DNA of 64,000 nucleotides, from NCBI GenBank assembly GCA_905178155.1, contig CAJINV010000011.1, positions 1,077,982 through 1,141,981 of the forward strand. Reading direction: 5' to 3'. Origin of the DNA: Amoebophrya sp. A120. Its lineage: Eukaryota; Sar; Dinophyceae; Syndiniales; Amoebophryaceae. The first letter of the stretch is position 1. Each line of letters opens with the position of its first letter. The translations under genes were made by a program, and so were the position numbers. The notes below the pieces were generated by a model, which was given only the letters and a program-made list of their open reading frames with translations, was not told where the DNA came from and did not search any database. Of this stretch, positions 41,038-53,000 are shown in pieces.

Positions 41038-42728
41038 ACGGCTTATTTTGAGGGACAAATGTTTGACTCAAAGTCAAACTCAAGAAACTCGATGGCATTC
41101 TGAATGAATTATGCTGGTACATTTCAAATGTCTGTGCACTGTCGTTTGCACGCAGCTAGTGCTGTATCAATTTAACTCTCCTGGTGCAACTGGGTGCTGT
41201 GATGACCACAAGTGAAGATAAGCTTGATATCTCTGTTCATCTGCAGGAGCGTGATCTGCGGTTGTGCTTATAGAAAAGCAGCATCTGAATGTAAGTGTAG
41301 TTCAGGCGTGTAGTTGCTTTTCGCAACCTATGTGTCTCCTGCTGTGCTGGAGTTGTTTTGTGAGGTTGTCCTTGCCTACCTGTTGCAGGAGACGGCTCCT
41401 GATGTCGCGTGATTCATTGGGGACAATAGTCTTGTGCGAGGGAAAAAAAGCCTTGTGTTGAGTCTGACTGTGAGTGTGGTGTGAAGGTTCACAGCAACAT
41501 AAGTAATCTAGGATGCAAGCCTTGATGTAGGAATTATGGGAACGGGTGGGTGAGCGTGAGAACAGAATAACCAGTTGAGTTCTTGAGCGAAACCACCCTA
41601 GAAAGCAAAGTGGCTCCTGTCTGCAGGTGGAATGTCGTTTGTTTCAGCTGGGCAATTGTTCCATCAAATTGGAGCCGGGCTGTCGAAGGGTTTTTCGCAT
41701 TTACTGTAATTTCTGCGCATGATCACCAGATAGGTTGTTTGCGAAAAGTGCTTTTATACTGAATTGAGAATTTTTGTTGTTTGCCAGAAACTAAAAGACA
41801 AGCAGATTTTATTTCCAGCCCTGATCGAGAAGGAGCTACGGTCGAAGCAACGTCGTAACGACCAATAGGGGAACGGGAAGGTAAGGGAAGAACAAATAAA
41901 ACCGGACGACCTACAAATTATACCGATTTTGTTAAAACCAACAACCGCGACGGCAGACACCACGTTCTTCTAGCGTCAAGAACAACAAACCAGCGACGAT
42001 ACCACGAATTTCGTCTGCAGCTTGTTGACCCACTTCCACGGACGAGATTTTGACGCACTTTTGCCTACACATAGTTGACCTATCATCCCGAACCAGAAAC
42101 CGGAGCATCGGCGGCAACAAGCTCGCTTCAGAATTTTTCAAAAGATAGTACGAGTACGACAAGAGTTCAAATTCAATCGGGACTCCGGACACAGTCGCAG
42201 AGATCGCACACACTGCAACTGCTCGCGACGAACATCTTGAGCTTCCTGGTGCGGCTAGCAGTGCTCCTCCACTGCCTGCCCTTCGTCCATTGGAAATACC
42301 TTTCCTACCACGACGGACGCGGCAAGGCGGAGAGGAATATTCTTCTGTTCGAATCTACAATCACAAAACTCACCACCCCGCCCGGACCGCGATACAATTG
42401 CGTGCGCGCCGGAGAACAACAACATTCTCGTACGAAAGCTAGCAGCATGAAGAACACGTCGTACATCTCGACCTAGCGAGTGCTGATTTGCTTTTCTTGC
42501 AACTCACGGTGTAAGGTTAAAGACGAAGTGTTTTATTACCGGGCGACCGGCGCTGCCCCACGACCTGGGAAAATAGCATCAGCATCTTAAATTCTTCTGC
42601 ACTGCTGCGACCCCGCGAAATAAATCGGCGAAGAAAGTAGAGCAACGCAGTGCACTGCAGTGCCAGTCTTCACGTCATCCAGACAAATCCCCCCGGTGGC
42701 GATAGCTGCGGCAGGAACACAACTCATC
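41038..42728 (+). other. Intergenic region with one weak reading frame
   Basis: About 1.7 kb. A 134-codon frame at 42075-42476 includes a hydrophobic segment (LLATNILSFLVRLAVLLHCL) and could be an exon, but it has no upstream ATG and no clear splice sites. Nothing else is supportable. Confidence 0.4.
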
Positions 42729-45140
42729 ATGGCGAGCCATCTCGCGTCGAGTTCTTCGAGCGCGACCGGCCCGGCGCACCAGCATTCGGACCAGTCCTGT
42801 CCCTCCTCAGGCATGCCAGAGGAGGCTTTTGTGCCCAGCGTGGACCTGCCACCATCATCACTAGAGAACCAAATGGTAGAAAAAATCCACCTCCCGCAGG
42901 CGATAGAAGAGTATAATTATAGTTGTTTTGATGTAGTTGCTTCGCTCGTCGTGCATACAGATGCTGATTCATCTGATGCAAATTTCACATGCATTTGCAT
43001 GCCAGAAGATTTGTTGCACTTATGCGAAAAGAACGACAAGGAGTGAAAAATAAAAAAAAAAACATAATGTAACAGGTACAGCGAGCACATTTTCAAGCGG
43101 CTTTTCGCGGTTGAGGAAGAGAGTCCAGATTCACAGCGAAAAAGGCACCCACAGTCCGAGGTGAAGGAAAAGATGCGAGCGATTTTGGTGGACTGGCTGG
43201 TAGAGGTGCAGTATGAAAAGAGAAAAGAATCCGACTGCTACACAAAATGCATGCCGGGCTTCATCTGCAGAGCCAGAGAGCTGCCGTTGCTTTTCCCTGC
43301 AGCTGGCAGGAGAGAGTACCACGTGAAACGAAAGCAGCGAACAATGAAATCAAGTAGACGTCGAGCTGTATTGTTGACAGTGGTTCTTGTGACGAATTCT
43401 TTTCCCTTTTGATACGTGCAACAAGTTCAAGCTCATGGCCGAAACTTTGTACCTAACGGTAGACATTTTGGACAGGTATCTCGCGAAAGCCCCGGTGGAA
43501 AGACAAAAGCTGCAGCAGGTATTTAGTTGTCTATTTGTGTAGTTTCTCTTTCTTGGCGATGGTGTTGGTGTCATGCGACGGACGAATTTTTTTTGTTCCG
43601 AGTCTGCATCTGCTCTATTTCCTTGTGCTTGATGTCCAAATCAATCACAACGCAGGTTGGTGTGACGTGCCTTTTCATAGCGTCAAAGTACGAGGAAATA
43701 CATCCCCCGGAAATCCGAGATCTCGTCTACATAACGGATCGTACCTCGTACGTCACTGCAAAAATGTACCGTCAACAAAGCTATCACGTTTTTTCTGCAT
43801 TTAGTATGAGCAGCTGTAGTGCAGCCAACGAGAGCAGGAAATGCTAGACCGGGATGAACACTCCCTATTTTTGGCTATTGCGTCCTAGAGTGTGAAGACG
43901 AGGCACAAAAGAAATGCCAAAAATGTGATAGCACAATTGATGGTAGGTTTTTTGTAACGGCATACTTCACGGAAATACTTGCCTTTGCTCTCAACTTGCA
44001 ATGTACTAGAGCCAAGAACATCAAGTAGAAGTTTTTATAAACATCTACTTGATGATGTTGGCTCTTCACCAGAATGCGCCTGCTTCGCTGCAGAACTGCA
44101 GAGCGCATTGCTAGTTGCCCACGATGGTGAAGTTCGTCAGGTGGATAACCCATAGTTCCTCAAGAAACGATATCCTGGACACGGAGATTGCCATCCTGAA
44201 CACATTAAACTTCGACGTATAATTGCATCGTACTTGTTCTTCTTCAAGAAAGTTAAGAGTCACCTACTTGTTTGCATAGAAGTACAACACCGATGCCACT
44301 GCAATATGCCAAATGAATCAAGGAGCATGACCATGACGTAGAGACGAAAATACACTCTAAAAATCGTGAAAACCACAACTCATCGCAGATATCTGGGCCG
44401 ACGATATATCACTACGTCGCATACTACGCCCACCTCGCCTACCCGTACCCACAGAGCATGTGGCCCCAGGAGCAGCTGAAGGCGTTCAATCTCGCCTGCT
44501 ACACGCTCGAGATGTGCCTCCTGGACTCGAGGACGCTGCACAAGCACCCCTTCTCAAAACTCGCAGCGGCGGCGTTGTTCATGTACTGCTTTTTCGAATA
44601 GCGATGGATAACGCTAAGAACGCATCAACCGACTTTTTACCTTTTGCAACACATGATGTACCTACTACTTTATTGCTCTAGAAGTACTCGAGCTCGATTA
44701 TCATCGCAAGATAGAGCATTAGCGCAACGTCATGTCCTTTATCAATGACAACACCAGGTCGAAGAAGATTCTGCGCGTGAGTCCGTCCTGGCCACCACCC
44801 TTGATCGCAAGAACACCCTACTGTCCGCAAAATCTCAAGGCGTGCGCGAAGGAGCTGGTACTAGAAGAAATTTGGTTTCCCTAGGGTGGGGGGTTTTGCT
44901 CTGAATGGTACTTACAACTTCTCATGCAATCATATCACTGGACCTGGAGGTATCATCTTCATCAACATCAACGGAAGAAGTGCTACCATGCATGAGAATC
45001 CTCAAACACACAACATGATTCAGGTGCCATTAGTGACCAGTCACGGGCAAAACCTAATCGACCCGAAGCTGAAAAGCGTCAAGCAGAAGTACGCTACTGA
45101 GGACAAGATGGAGCTGTCCTCGATCTATTTCCACATGTAA
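42729..45140 (+). CDS. A/B-type cyclin, about eight exons
   Basis: ATG 42729 ([14 protein letters not shown]). Exons, borders approximate where marked ~: 42729-~42917, ~43076-~43210, ~43427-43518, 43656-~43760, ~44165-~44220, ~44391-~44584, ~44759-44857, 45024-45140 (TAA). The cyclin box is clear: [13 protein letters not shown], then [52 protein letters not shown], and [16 protein letters not shown]. The C-terminal cyclin fold continues with [15 protein letters not shown]. Such cyclins bind a cyclin-dependent kinase and time S or M phase. The introns after 43518 and 44857 are GT-AG. The join near 44220/44391 fits a shared TAT better than GT-AG. The high intron number contrasts with intronless neighbours. 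Confidence 0.88.
44009..44064 (+). repeat. Perfectly placed hairpin in a cyclin intron
   Basis: Arms of 21 nt: GAGCCAAGAACATCAAGTAGA at 44009-44029 (one base beyond twenty is the final A) and its near reverse complement at 44044-44064 (TCTACTTGATGATGTTGGCTC), with 2-3 mismatches and a 14-nt AT-rich loop. It lies between exons 4 and 5. Confidence 0.8.
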
Positions 45141-45602
45141 GTACTTCTAAAGCGGAGGTGTAGTATGTTGCGGTAGCGGACGCTAGACCTAGAGCAGCTG
45201 TTCATCTATCATCGGGGGATGATACATCGGTTTCAACCGTTACCGTGCTGCTGGAGGGAATAGGAATAGCATCCTCGTCGACTGGAGCAGGGAGCACCGA
45301 TTTTTGAATGATGTTTTCTTTTTCCACAAAAAAAACCTCTTCGTCAGGAGAACCAAAGAAGGGTAAAAATATGTCAAATATTCATTGTTTCAGATTTTAC
45401 AAGAACAGATTGCTTAATAACAAGTCAACAAATACTAAACACCAAAAAAAAAGCGACGAGCCAACACCAGGCGTCGTCGCTTTTTGGTATTGAGTTTTTT
45501 TACGATTTTTACGTAAGAGTCGAAGTTACGTTTTTTGTTTCCGTTTCTTTTTAGAAATTCGTTTTGAAATACAATTCCAAGCGTGCTCGAAGATACTTCT
45601 AC
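45141..45602 (+). other. Intergenic region or upstream exon region with a hairpin
   Basis: A GC stem flanked by A and T runs lies at 45442-45489: AAAAAGCGACGA pairs with TCGTCGCTTTTT, and the pairing extends outward to ACC/GGT. An acceptor-like TTTCTTTTTAG at about 45545-45555 precedes an open frame that joins the next gene, so upstream exons may exist here. Confidence 0.5.
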
Positions 45603-45924
45603 ATGGCTGGTGTTGAAGTAGATCTACCACTACTTCAAGCCTGGAAGGTCGGACTTGCGTTTTTTTTCTTTGCCATCTTCGACGTTTATGGTTCCAAAAT
45701 TGTGTGTCTCGACGAGGACGACAGTTCTGCCGTACTCGCAGACGACGAAAGGTGTAGCGTTTTTTTTTTTTTGGACGTAAGTACAACTCGCATTGCAATT
45801 TTATTGACCAACTGCACGATTTTTTTATTTCAAGGGAGGCACTGCTCCAACTCCTACAGAAACGAGTTTCGATTTCGAGTTTCAAAGTTTCATCATGGAG
45901 GCACGACAACGGCGTAAATGTTAA
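45603..45924 (+). CDS. Small protein with hydrophobic segment, two exons
   Basis: ATG 45603 (MAGVEVDLPLLQAWKVG), exon 45603-45776, intron 45777-45834 (58 nt, GTAAGTAC...TTTCAAG), exon 45835-45924 ending TAA; 87 residues. The first exon has LAFFFFAIFDVYG, then an acidic stretch. The second reads GGTAPTPTETSFDFEFQSFI. The frame is open and protein-like upstream of the ATG to an AG near 45555, so the protein may be longer. The clean intron and frame continuity support it. No family is recognised. Confidence 0.45.
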
Positions 45925-46909
45925 AGAGCATCTATGCTGCACAGTAGTATTCTTGAGTAGCTACCTAACAGTATGATCGCAATCGAATCAACTGATAGAA
46001 GCCCAGGCATTGTAGATAAAAGTTATTTGGGAAAATTGACACGACACGACAGTAAAAAATGAACATCGATCGTTGTAGTTCTCTGCATGACACACTGCAA
46101 CAAATAAAAATAGTATTATTTTGATGTGCACTCTCGTTAGTATAGGTTGTCCGATGAGCAAACAACTTCTCTATCAAACTACAGTAAGAAAATGATGTGA
46201 AGATTTTGAAACTGGTTTGCGAGGTAGAAGATTAATTTTGGAACTCCAAATAATTTCACGATATCTAGTACTAGGTGCGGCCGCCAGCTGTAGCTCCTGA
46301 ATCATCCCACTTTCTCACTGCACGCGATTTTCGAGTATGGCTTGATTTCGAATCGCAAACACGCAGTGATGAGTGCGGAACCTGGTGCAGTACCGGATGC
46401 CTTTCCTCTTCAGAAGCTAAAATTTTATGTGCGAGTGCCGCAGCAGGAACAAAAAAAGCCATAGACGAGGAGTTCTATTGTGTAGTGTATTGGTCTACGA
46501 CTACGAATATGTCTCGCTACTATGTACTGCAACTTTAGTATATAAATCTATGCAGGTATGATGCAGCGAATAAAAAAGCCATATCACTCGACGAATTTGT
46601 GTCAATCTGAACCAGCATTTGCTCCTTGTTCTCCTAAGGCTGTATGACCTAGGCCGTAGGTGGACGTAAGCACTAAAGCTACCGTGACATGAAATGATTA
46701 TGAGAGGGGGTAGTCATCTCCACTAGAAATAGAATTCTATGTTGCTCTATTGCACGATGGGATGCAAAAAATGCACACGTCTTTTCCTTTTTGAAGTTTC
46801 AAAAGAAAGTTTCGCTTCCGAGTTTTGCGAATGCAAATCAGGGCACATTCCGATTTATTTTTTTGCAAAATGCAATGCTAAACGTAAAAGTTTCTGAATA
46901 AACAAAAAC
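45925..46909 (+). other. Intergenic region with one weak Cys-containing frame
   Basis: About 985 bp. A frame at 46275-46538 encodes ECGTWCSTGCLSSSEAKILC and could be an exon following TAGTACTAG, but it has no ATG near its start. The rest is AT-rich. Confidence 0.35.
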
Positions 46910-47167
46910 ATGAATTTCATACGTAATATCCAGGTGAACCTCTCCACGGTTGTGCTAGCGGCGCTTACTGTTTATTATGCCATTCCGAATGTTCAGACAG
47001 TTCCAGTTGCAGTTCTCATCGTGGCTTTCGGTTGGCTGTATCAAGACGTTTTACTGACAGCGGCACAGCAGGGTGAAAAGGTGGGCGTTTTTCTGGGCGG
47101 GAGTGACGTTGTCCGCGCTGTAGTATCTTCTATTGTACCACCGCAGCTCTTGCTCTTCAAGATCTAA
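46910..47167 (+). CDS. Small membrane protein, 85 residues
   Basis: ATG 46910 to TAA 47167 in one exon. Two hydrophobic segments (STVVLAALTVYYAIPNV and PVAVLIVAFGWLYQDVLL) are followed by a short Gly/Val-rich part and a hydrophobic end (PPQLLLFKI). The ATG follows an AAACAAAAAC context. Composition is protein-like, but the length is too short for certainty. No family is recognised. Confidence 0.5.
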   Translation: MNFIRNIQVNLSTVVLAALTVYYAIPNVQTVPVAVLIVAFGWLYQDVLLTAAQQGEKVGVFLGGSDVVRAVVSSIVPPQLLLFKI

Positions 47168-48714
47168 TTCTATGTCTATCTCTTAAGGGTGGTCGCGTCG
47201 TGGTCTAATTTTGCTTTCTGCACAAAATCCTGTGGTTGTGGACTCAACTACTTACACATCTTCACGGCAACATGAATCAATACCTAAACCTGTACGATGA
47301 TATCATGAACCTCGTGTAGTACTTCGCCATGATTCATCTCAGAACAAAAGAACGGCATGCACCACATCATCTCTCTCACGAAATAAAGGATAATTGGGAT
47401 ACAAATCACAGGTAGAAGTCGTAGTCTGCAAAAACGTATCTCACCCATAGCTATAAACTGACTGGAGGACGTATAATCTTCTTCGATTTTTTGTCACCGT
47501 CACGAATCGGGAAAAAAAACAAACAGGGACAGTAAAGCTAACTAGAAGCAAACTATTCTGTGAAGAGTTTGTTGTTATCTGCTCACGCACATGCCTGCAA
47601 AAAGGCTGCTGGGCTAACGACTACTCCCCACCTGTTTACGACGTAGAGGTTGGATGCTAAAAATTCTTCCTTTTTGCGGTTTATTTACTGATGAGCTTTC
47701 CTGTCGGGGATGTTGACCAAAAGCGGACCCTACTGCACTCAACTTTGCTGAGGACAGATTGTCTATACGCTTGTGATGCCTGCTACTCTGACTTTTAGCA
47801 AAAGCAACCGGCCCGGAGCGTATTCTCCATGATCTAAGTAAGTGGTAGTGGACACCGCGCGAGCCGCCGCTGCTACTTCTCAGCTCCCGGGCGATATGAG
47901 AAGTTTAGGTTCCAACCACCCAGCGTTCGTTGCGTTTGATGATATTCGGCAACGCTGTGATATAGTTTTTGGAGAAAATAAAAAGAAAATAAAGGAAGAA
48001 TACGAATACTATGTATGCAACGAAGTTTAAGTAGTGCAAGTGGATACAACTACTCTAGTAAAGACAAACCAAAACAAACTCGCGGGCTCGACGCACGACC
48101 GCACTACACACTAGAAATAAAACTTCTTCTCTTCGGTTTCGAAATTCAAGCCTCGAAGATAGAGGGAGCTGTCACTACACGTAAACTGCAGAAGATGCTG
48201 ATGCAAAAAGCCACTGTATGACGACGTACTGCGGACCTAACAAACTGAAGTAAAAGAAGGGCTGTTGCTATACTAAACTTCTCTGATGAAGCAGCCTTTG
48301 AAGATGTAGACGAGCAATTTTTTTCCAAAATACCACATGATCAAGAAAAATGTCCCTGGACAACCAGCACCACGGACAGGGAGCAAATCCGAATCAGATA
48401 AAGGCGCTGCTGCGCCCCTCAAGCAGGGCCGTTGAGTGTTCTCTCTTTGAAGTTATACATCTTTAGTTGTTTTTCTTTTTGTACTTCTTCTATGGTGGAG
48501 TGACGCACGTTTCCTTGAGGCTTCTATCGAGAGATTGCCGTTTTCCGTTTTTGCTTTTTATCATTCCGCGCTTCGGTTGAGATTGTGGCCCGCTGCTGGG
48601 GGTTATATTGAGGACACAACCTGCTCAGGACCCTCTCCCCTCGCACTCGACCGCAGCGGTTAGTTTTGCACTCGCTTGCTTCGACGAGACGGGGTCTAGC
48701 AGACTGTCACAAAA
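47168..48714 (+). other. Intergenic region
   Basis: About 1.55 kb with only short frames (47842-48030, 48015-48221) that I do not support. No RNA gene or repeat is evident. Confidence 0.45.
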
Positions 48715-49167
48715 ATGTCGGACAAACACACGCATACGGTGATAAATGAAATCCTGCCCAAGGCCGGCCTCGTCTATTCGGAGAAAGGCAACCTGTCGGA
48801 GGTACTGGATGCTGGGGTTCGTTGGGTTCAATTTGAAAACGCGATGTTGCATACTTATTTTCATTTTGAGCAACGAACTGCACTGTGATAGGGATCTGTC
48901 ATCATGAGACAAAAGACGGTAACCCTCAGAGTAACGATGGCATGGCAAATCCAAATCACATCGCAGATTCTTTGCAAGCCGAAGATTATGCCACTCAAAT
49001 CGGCGACGTTGCAGAAGCTCGAGACCGCCGAAAGGAACCTTGAGGAGGCAACAAGGAAAGACAAAAACAGTTCCTGGACCCGGGAAGACTTGCAGCAGCC
49101 CACTGGGGGTGGAGGAGGTGGACAGCGTGGGCCGACCGTCACTTCTGAAGTTATGAGCTTTGACTGA
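48715..49167 (+). CDS. Small helical protein, two exons
   Basis: ATG 48715 (MSDKHTHTVINEILPKAGLV) leads into a frame that ends at a TGA near 48889. The same frame reopens and, from about 48985, reads SATLQKLETAERNLEEATRK and ends with a Gly-rich linker and TSEVMSFD at TGA 49167. The segment between, about 48800-48985, looks like an introner (weak inverted arms GCGATGT/ACATCGC), but I could not fix its direct repeat. The composition of the two ends strongly suggests one protein of about 90-110 residues. Function unknown. Confidence 0.5.
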
Positions 49168-50060
49168 CGAAATCATTATGATGTTTCATCTTCACATGAT
49201 TCAGTCTGTGATGGCCGCGGTTGTTCGAAAGTCTGTTCAGACCAGAAGAAATAGAAGCAGCATAGTCATGCTTACATGATTCGCAACCATCAGCATCATG
49301 TCTTCAGTTCGGCGTGGTGCGGACATGGCGAACAAAGTGCTGTCTTGTTCGCATTGGTCGTCGTGTGGTGAGGACTACGTAAGATAGGACAAGCTTGAAA
49401 TTATCGACTAAGCATGTTTGAAAACCAAAACGAGCCATCGTGAGAGTTGTTGTCGAGAGTCACGAGTCACAAGAAGTAGAGTTCGACCAGGATCTGCGGA
49501 GCGAATCAAGAAAGAGTGATGTTATTTCGTTAGGTGCACCATATCGCTCTTCAGAATGTCGTGCGGCCTGTAATGCAAAATGAAAATCAATATTGTCTTT
49601 GTCAGGCTCTCGGTCGTTGTGTCACCCGCTAAACTCCTGACAGATTAGGAAAGGGCCCTAAGCGCCCACTTCTACAAAGAATTGAAACGATAAGTGTCAC
49701 GCAACGTTGTACCAGTTGACATCGAATAAGTTGGAGCTGCAAATCAAAATTTTCGTCTCGTATCGTTAAAGATTTGCTTTTCACAACTAATTAGTAGTGC
49801 CTCAATCAAAGAAGCAAAAGTATAAGTTGGTTGATAATACTAGAACTCAAAAGATTTATCTGTATTGGTCGCTCTTTTTTTGAAAAGATCTATCAGCGCC
49901 CTCTCTCTAAATTTACCATGTACAACAACTGGTGGTCGAGATCGTGCTGTTCCTGCATCGTCTAGCCAAGGACGCCAAAGCCGGTTGGCGTGAAGCTGAA
50001 GACCACTGCATGAATCAAGCTCGTCATTGATTCGTCGAGTCCCTCGAAAAAGAAATCACT
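49168..50060 (+). other. Intergenic region
   Basis: About 890 bp, AT-rich, no supportable gene on either strand. The last part is probably the channel gene's leader. Confidence 0.5.
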
Positions 50061-53000
50061 ATGAACCGCCGGGCGCAGGCCAAGCAGCGGGTGGAGGCCA
50101 AGACGAAAACAACCGCTTCCACCTCGCCCGAGAAACTACCCGCTAGTGCTGGCGGTCAAGAACCACCTCCTGCGGCCGAAGCTGCACAGCTCTCTTCAGC
50201 TGCCCCAGCCGAGGACAATAAACCTCCAGGAGATGACACCACCGGGGAAGGGGCTCCAACCGCGCCCGCGGAAGAGGTGGACCAGCACGTGAAAATACCT
50301 GCCGATGGTCCAACCACTGCAGCTGCATCAACAGGCGATGAAAAGGTCCAGTCCGCGGAGCAGGGGAAACTACACGAAGATTCCGCCTTACCGGGAGATC
50401 AACCTCCTGAGGAAAACAACAACGCCGAAGATGATGAAGATCAGTCGCCCGTCGAGAAGCTGGACACCCGGCAGCAATTCCGGGCGAAATTTAAAACCCG
50501 CGAAGAATTCATTGAAGCGCGGAACCGGCAGCGGCAGGAGGCGAAGCTGTCCAAAATCACCGAGGACGGAGAGCTGGTTCCCTGGCGCACCGCCACGCCC
50601 GAGCGGATCGGGCGGGCGAGTCAGGCGATCGGCCTGCAGTTGTACTTCATGTTCTTAAAAGGCAGCGTATCCACAGTAAATTTCCCGTAAACGTACAACT
50701 ACAAATGCGATTTCTGCATGACAAAACTTGCCGTCAATCCTATTCAGCATGACAAGCGACACACTCTGCTACATTGGCGAAATTTGTCATGCATTTTGTA
50801 CCTGTTGTACAGGAAGTTTGTATTGTATACATCGCTAAGTGGCTCGCGATCTGGGTGTTGCTGGTTTCCCCGATTCTGTACATCGCGATGCAAGACGATT
50901 CCCCGGACGACGAAACACTGGAGGTGGGCGGACTGGCACTGTTTTCCCTCGCGAGCTTCGGCGAGCAGTCCGACAAGACGAAGTCCGGCGGGACAAGGCG
51001 CGTCACGATTTTCGGCACGCAATACCGCATGGCCGACGTCACACCGGTGCTGTCCTGGCTGGCGGCCGCCGGAGCGTTCTTCTACTTCATTTTCTGCGTC
51101 TATTTCGAAAAGCGGGTGGTGGCTTCCGCGGAGGAGGAGCTCGATAAGCAGGCGGTAACGCCCGGGGATTTTACGGTCATGGTGGATTTCATTCCCTACG
51201 AGCTCTTTGAAAACGGCCGGACCGCGGACGCCGGTTTTTCCCAGGTCGCGCCGGAATACAGTCTAGGGGCAGGAGGAGACGAAATCACCGAGGGAGATAA
51301 TGTAGTACGCGAAGACGCCGGTGGTCATCAAGGTCATCCAGCAAAAAATCTGAAGAGGCGCTCGTTTACGCGAGAACGGTGGGCGACGTTCCAGTTCGGA
51401 GCGGGAATCGGAAAGGGAATCAACAGCAATGCAAAGGGAGCAGATGCAGGACCTGGCGCAACGAAGAAGAAGTACTCTCCAACGGACCAAGACGAGCAGC
51501 AAGATGGACAACCAGACAAAGGCTCACCGCACCAGGCAGCGAACAAAGACTCCGCTCCGGCCGGAAGTTTCGAGTTTGCTGGTACTACGAAGCAGGACAC
51601 GAAGTTGACTACAGCGAGCACGAACGGAGGTAAGGAGTCGAACGTGGACGTCGCCAGCATGGCCGCGAACATGAGCGGAGATGCAGAACAAGAAGTAACT
51701 ACACCCCCGGAGGACCAGCAGACGGATGAAAAGGAAAACAACAAGCTGAACAGCTCTATACGCACGTCGATTTCCTCCCTAGACAGCGACATCGACATCT
51801 ATTTCTTGAAAATTAACCATCCCCATTCAATTTGTCATGCAAAACACGCACACAGTCCTTTGTTTGTCATGCACAAAATGGATGGGGATGGTTAATTTTC
51901 ACTGAATAACATCGTCCCGCCGCCCACCAACCCCTTCCACCGCGAGAGGTACGCGCTCGAGTTGAAGGCGCATTTTGAAAACCTCCTCGTGCAAGAAAGG
52001 AGAAAGCGGCAGGAGGAGGGGTTTTTCACCCCACCGTTGGACCTTGGTCCGCCCACGGTTTGCGATGTGAGCCTGGCCCGGGACTGGAACGGGTCGCTGC
52101 TGCAGTGCAAACTGCAGGCGGAGCTGGAGCAACAGATCCGGGACGCCGAGCAGGACGGGATTCTGTCGGAGAAAAAGATCGAGAAGTTGCGGAAAAAGCT
52201 GAAAAAGATGAACGCGAAGCAGAAGGAGTCCGGCGCACACAAAATTCACCCGAACACACGCTACGTCATGCGGGCGTACGTGACGTTCCAGCTGTCCTAC
52301 GATAAGGAGCTGTGCGAGTACCTCTACGCGAAGTCTATGAATCACTTCTGGCGTTTAGTTCTCCAAGCGAACGAAAAGCGGTTTTACACAAGGCCGCTGC
52401 GGGTTCTTCCTGCCCCGGAGCCGACCAACATTCTGTGGGAAAACCAGGACCTGATGCTGAAGGAGTACTTGCTGAAGAAAATGGCGGTTTTTCTCCTCAC
52501 GATCTTCATCCTTGGTGCCTGCGCGGTCGGGGTGTTGCAAACCAAAGTCGCCGCCGACAACATGGCGGAGGACAGTTCTTCCGACGTCTGCGCTGACCCG
52601 GTCATGATGAACACGGCGCCAACGGGGAGTACCGAAGAACCCCAAACCATCCCGTTTTCGGAACAGGTCGCCCGGGAATTTCTCACCAACGTGACCACTC
52701 TCCACGCCTCCGGTTCGGGATCCCAGTACGGCCCGGGCTTCACCGCGTGCCAGTGCGACAGCATGGGATTGGGCACGTTGGTGCAGGACAGTGAACTGCG
52801 GGATGCGTGTGAGACGTACTTCTACGACACGATTGCAGTGATTCTGCTGGGTGTCGCGATGTCCTTGGTGGTTGTCGTGTTGAACATCGTGTTAAAGAAC
52901 ATCCTGCTCGGGATCACCTCCTGGGAGCGACCGGCGACAATTTCACTGCTGGAAAAGGGGTGCGTGACGAAGGTCTTCCTGGCGCAGTTCGTCAACACGG

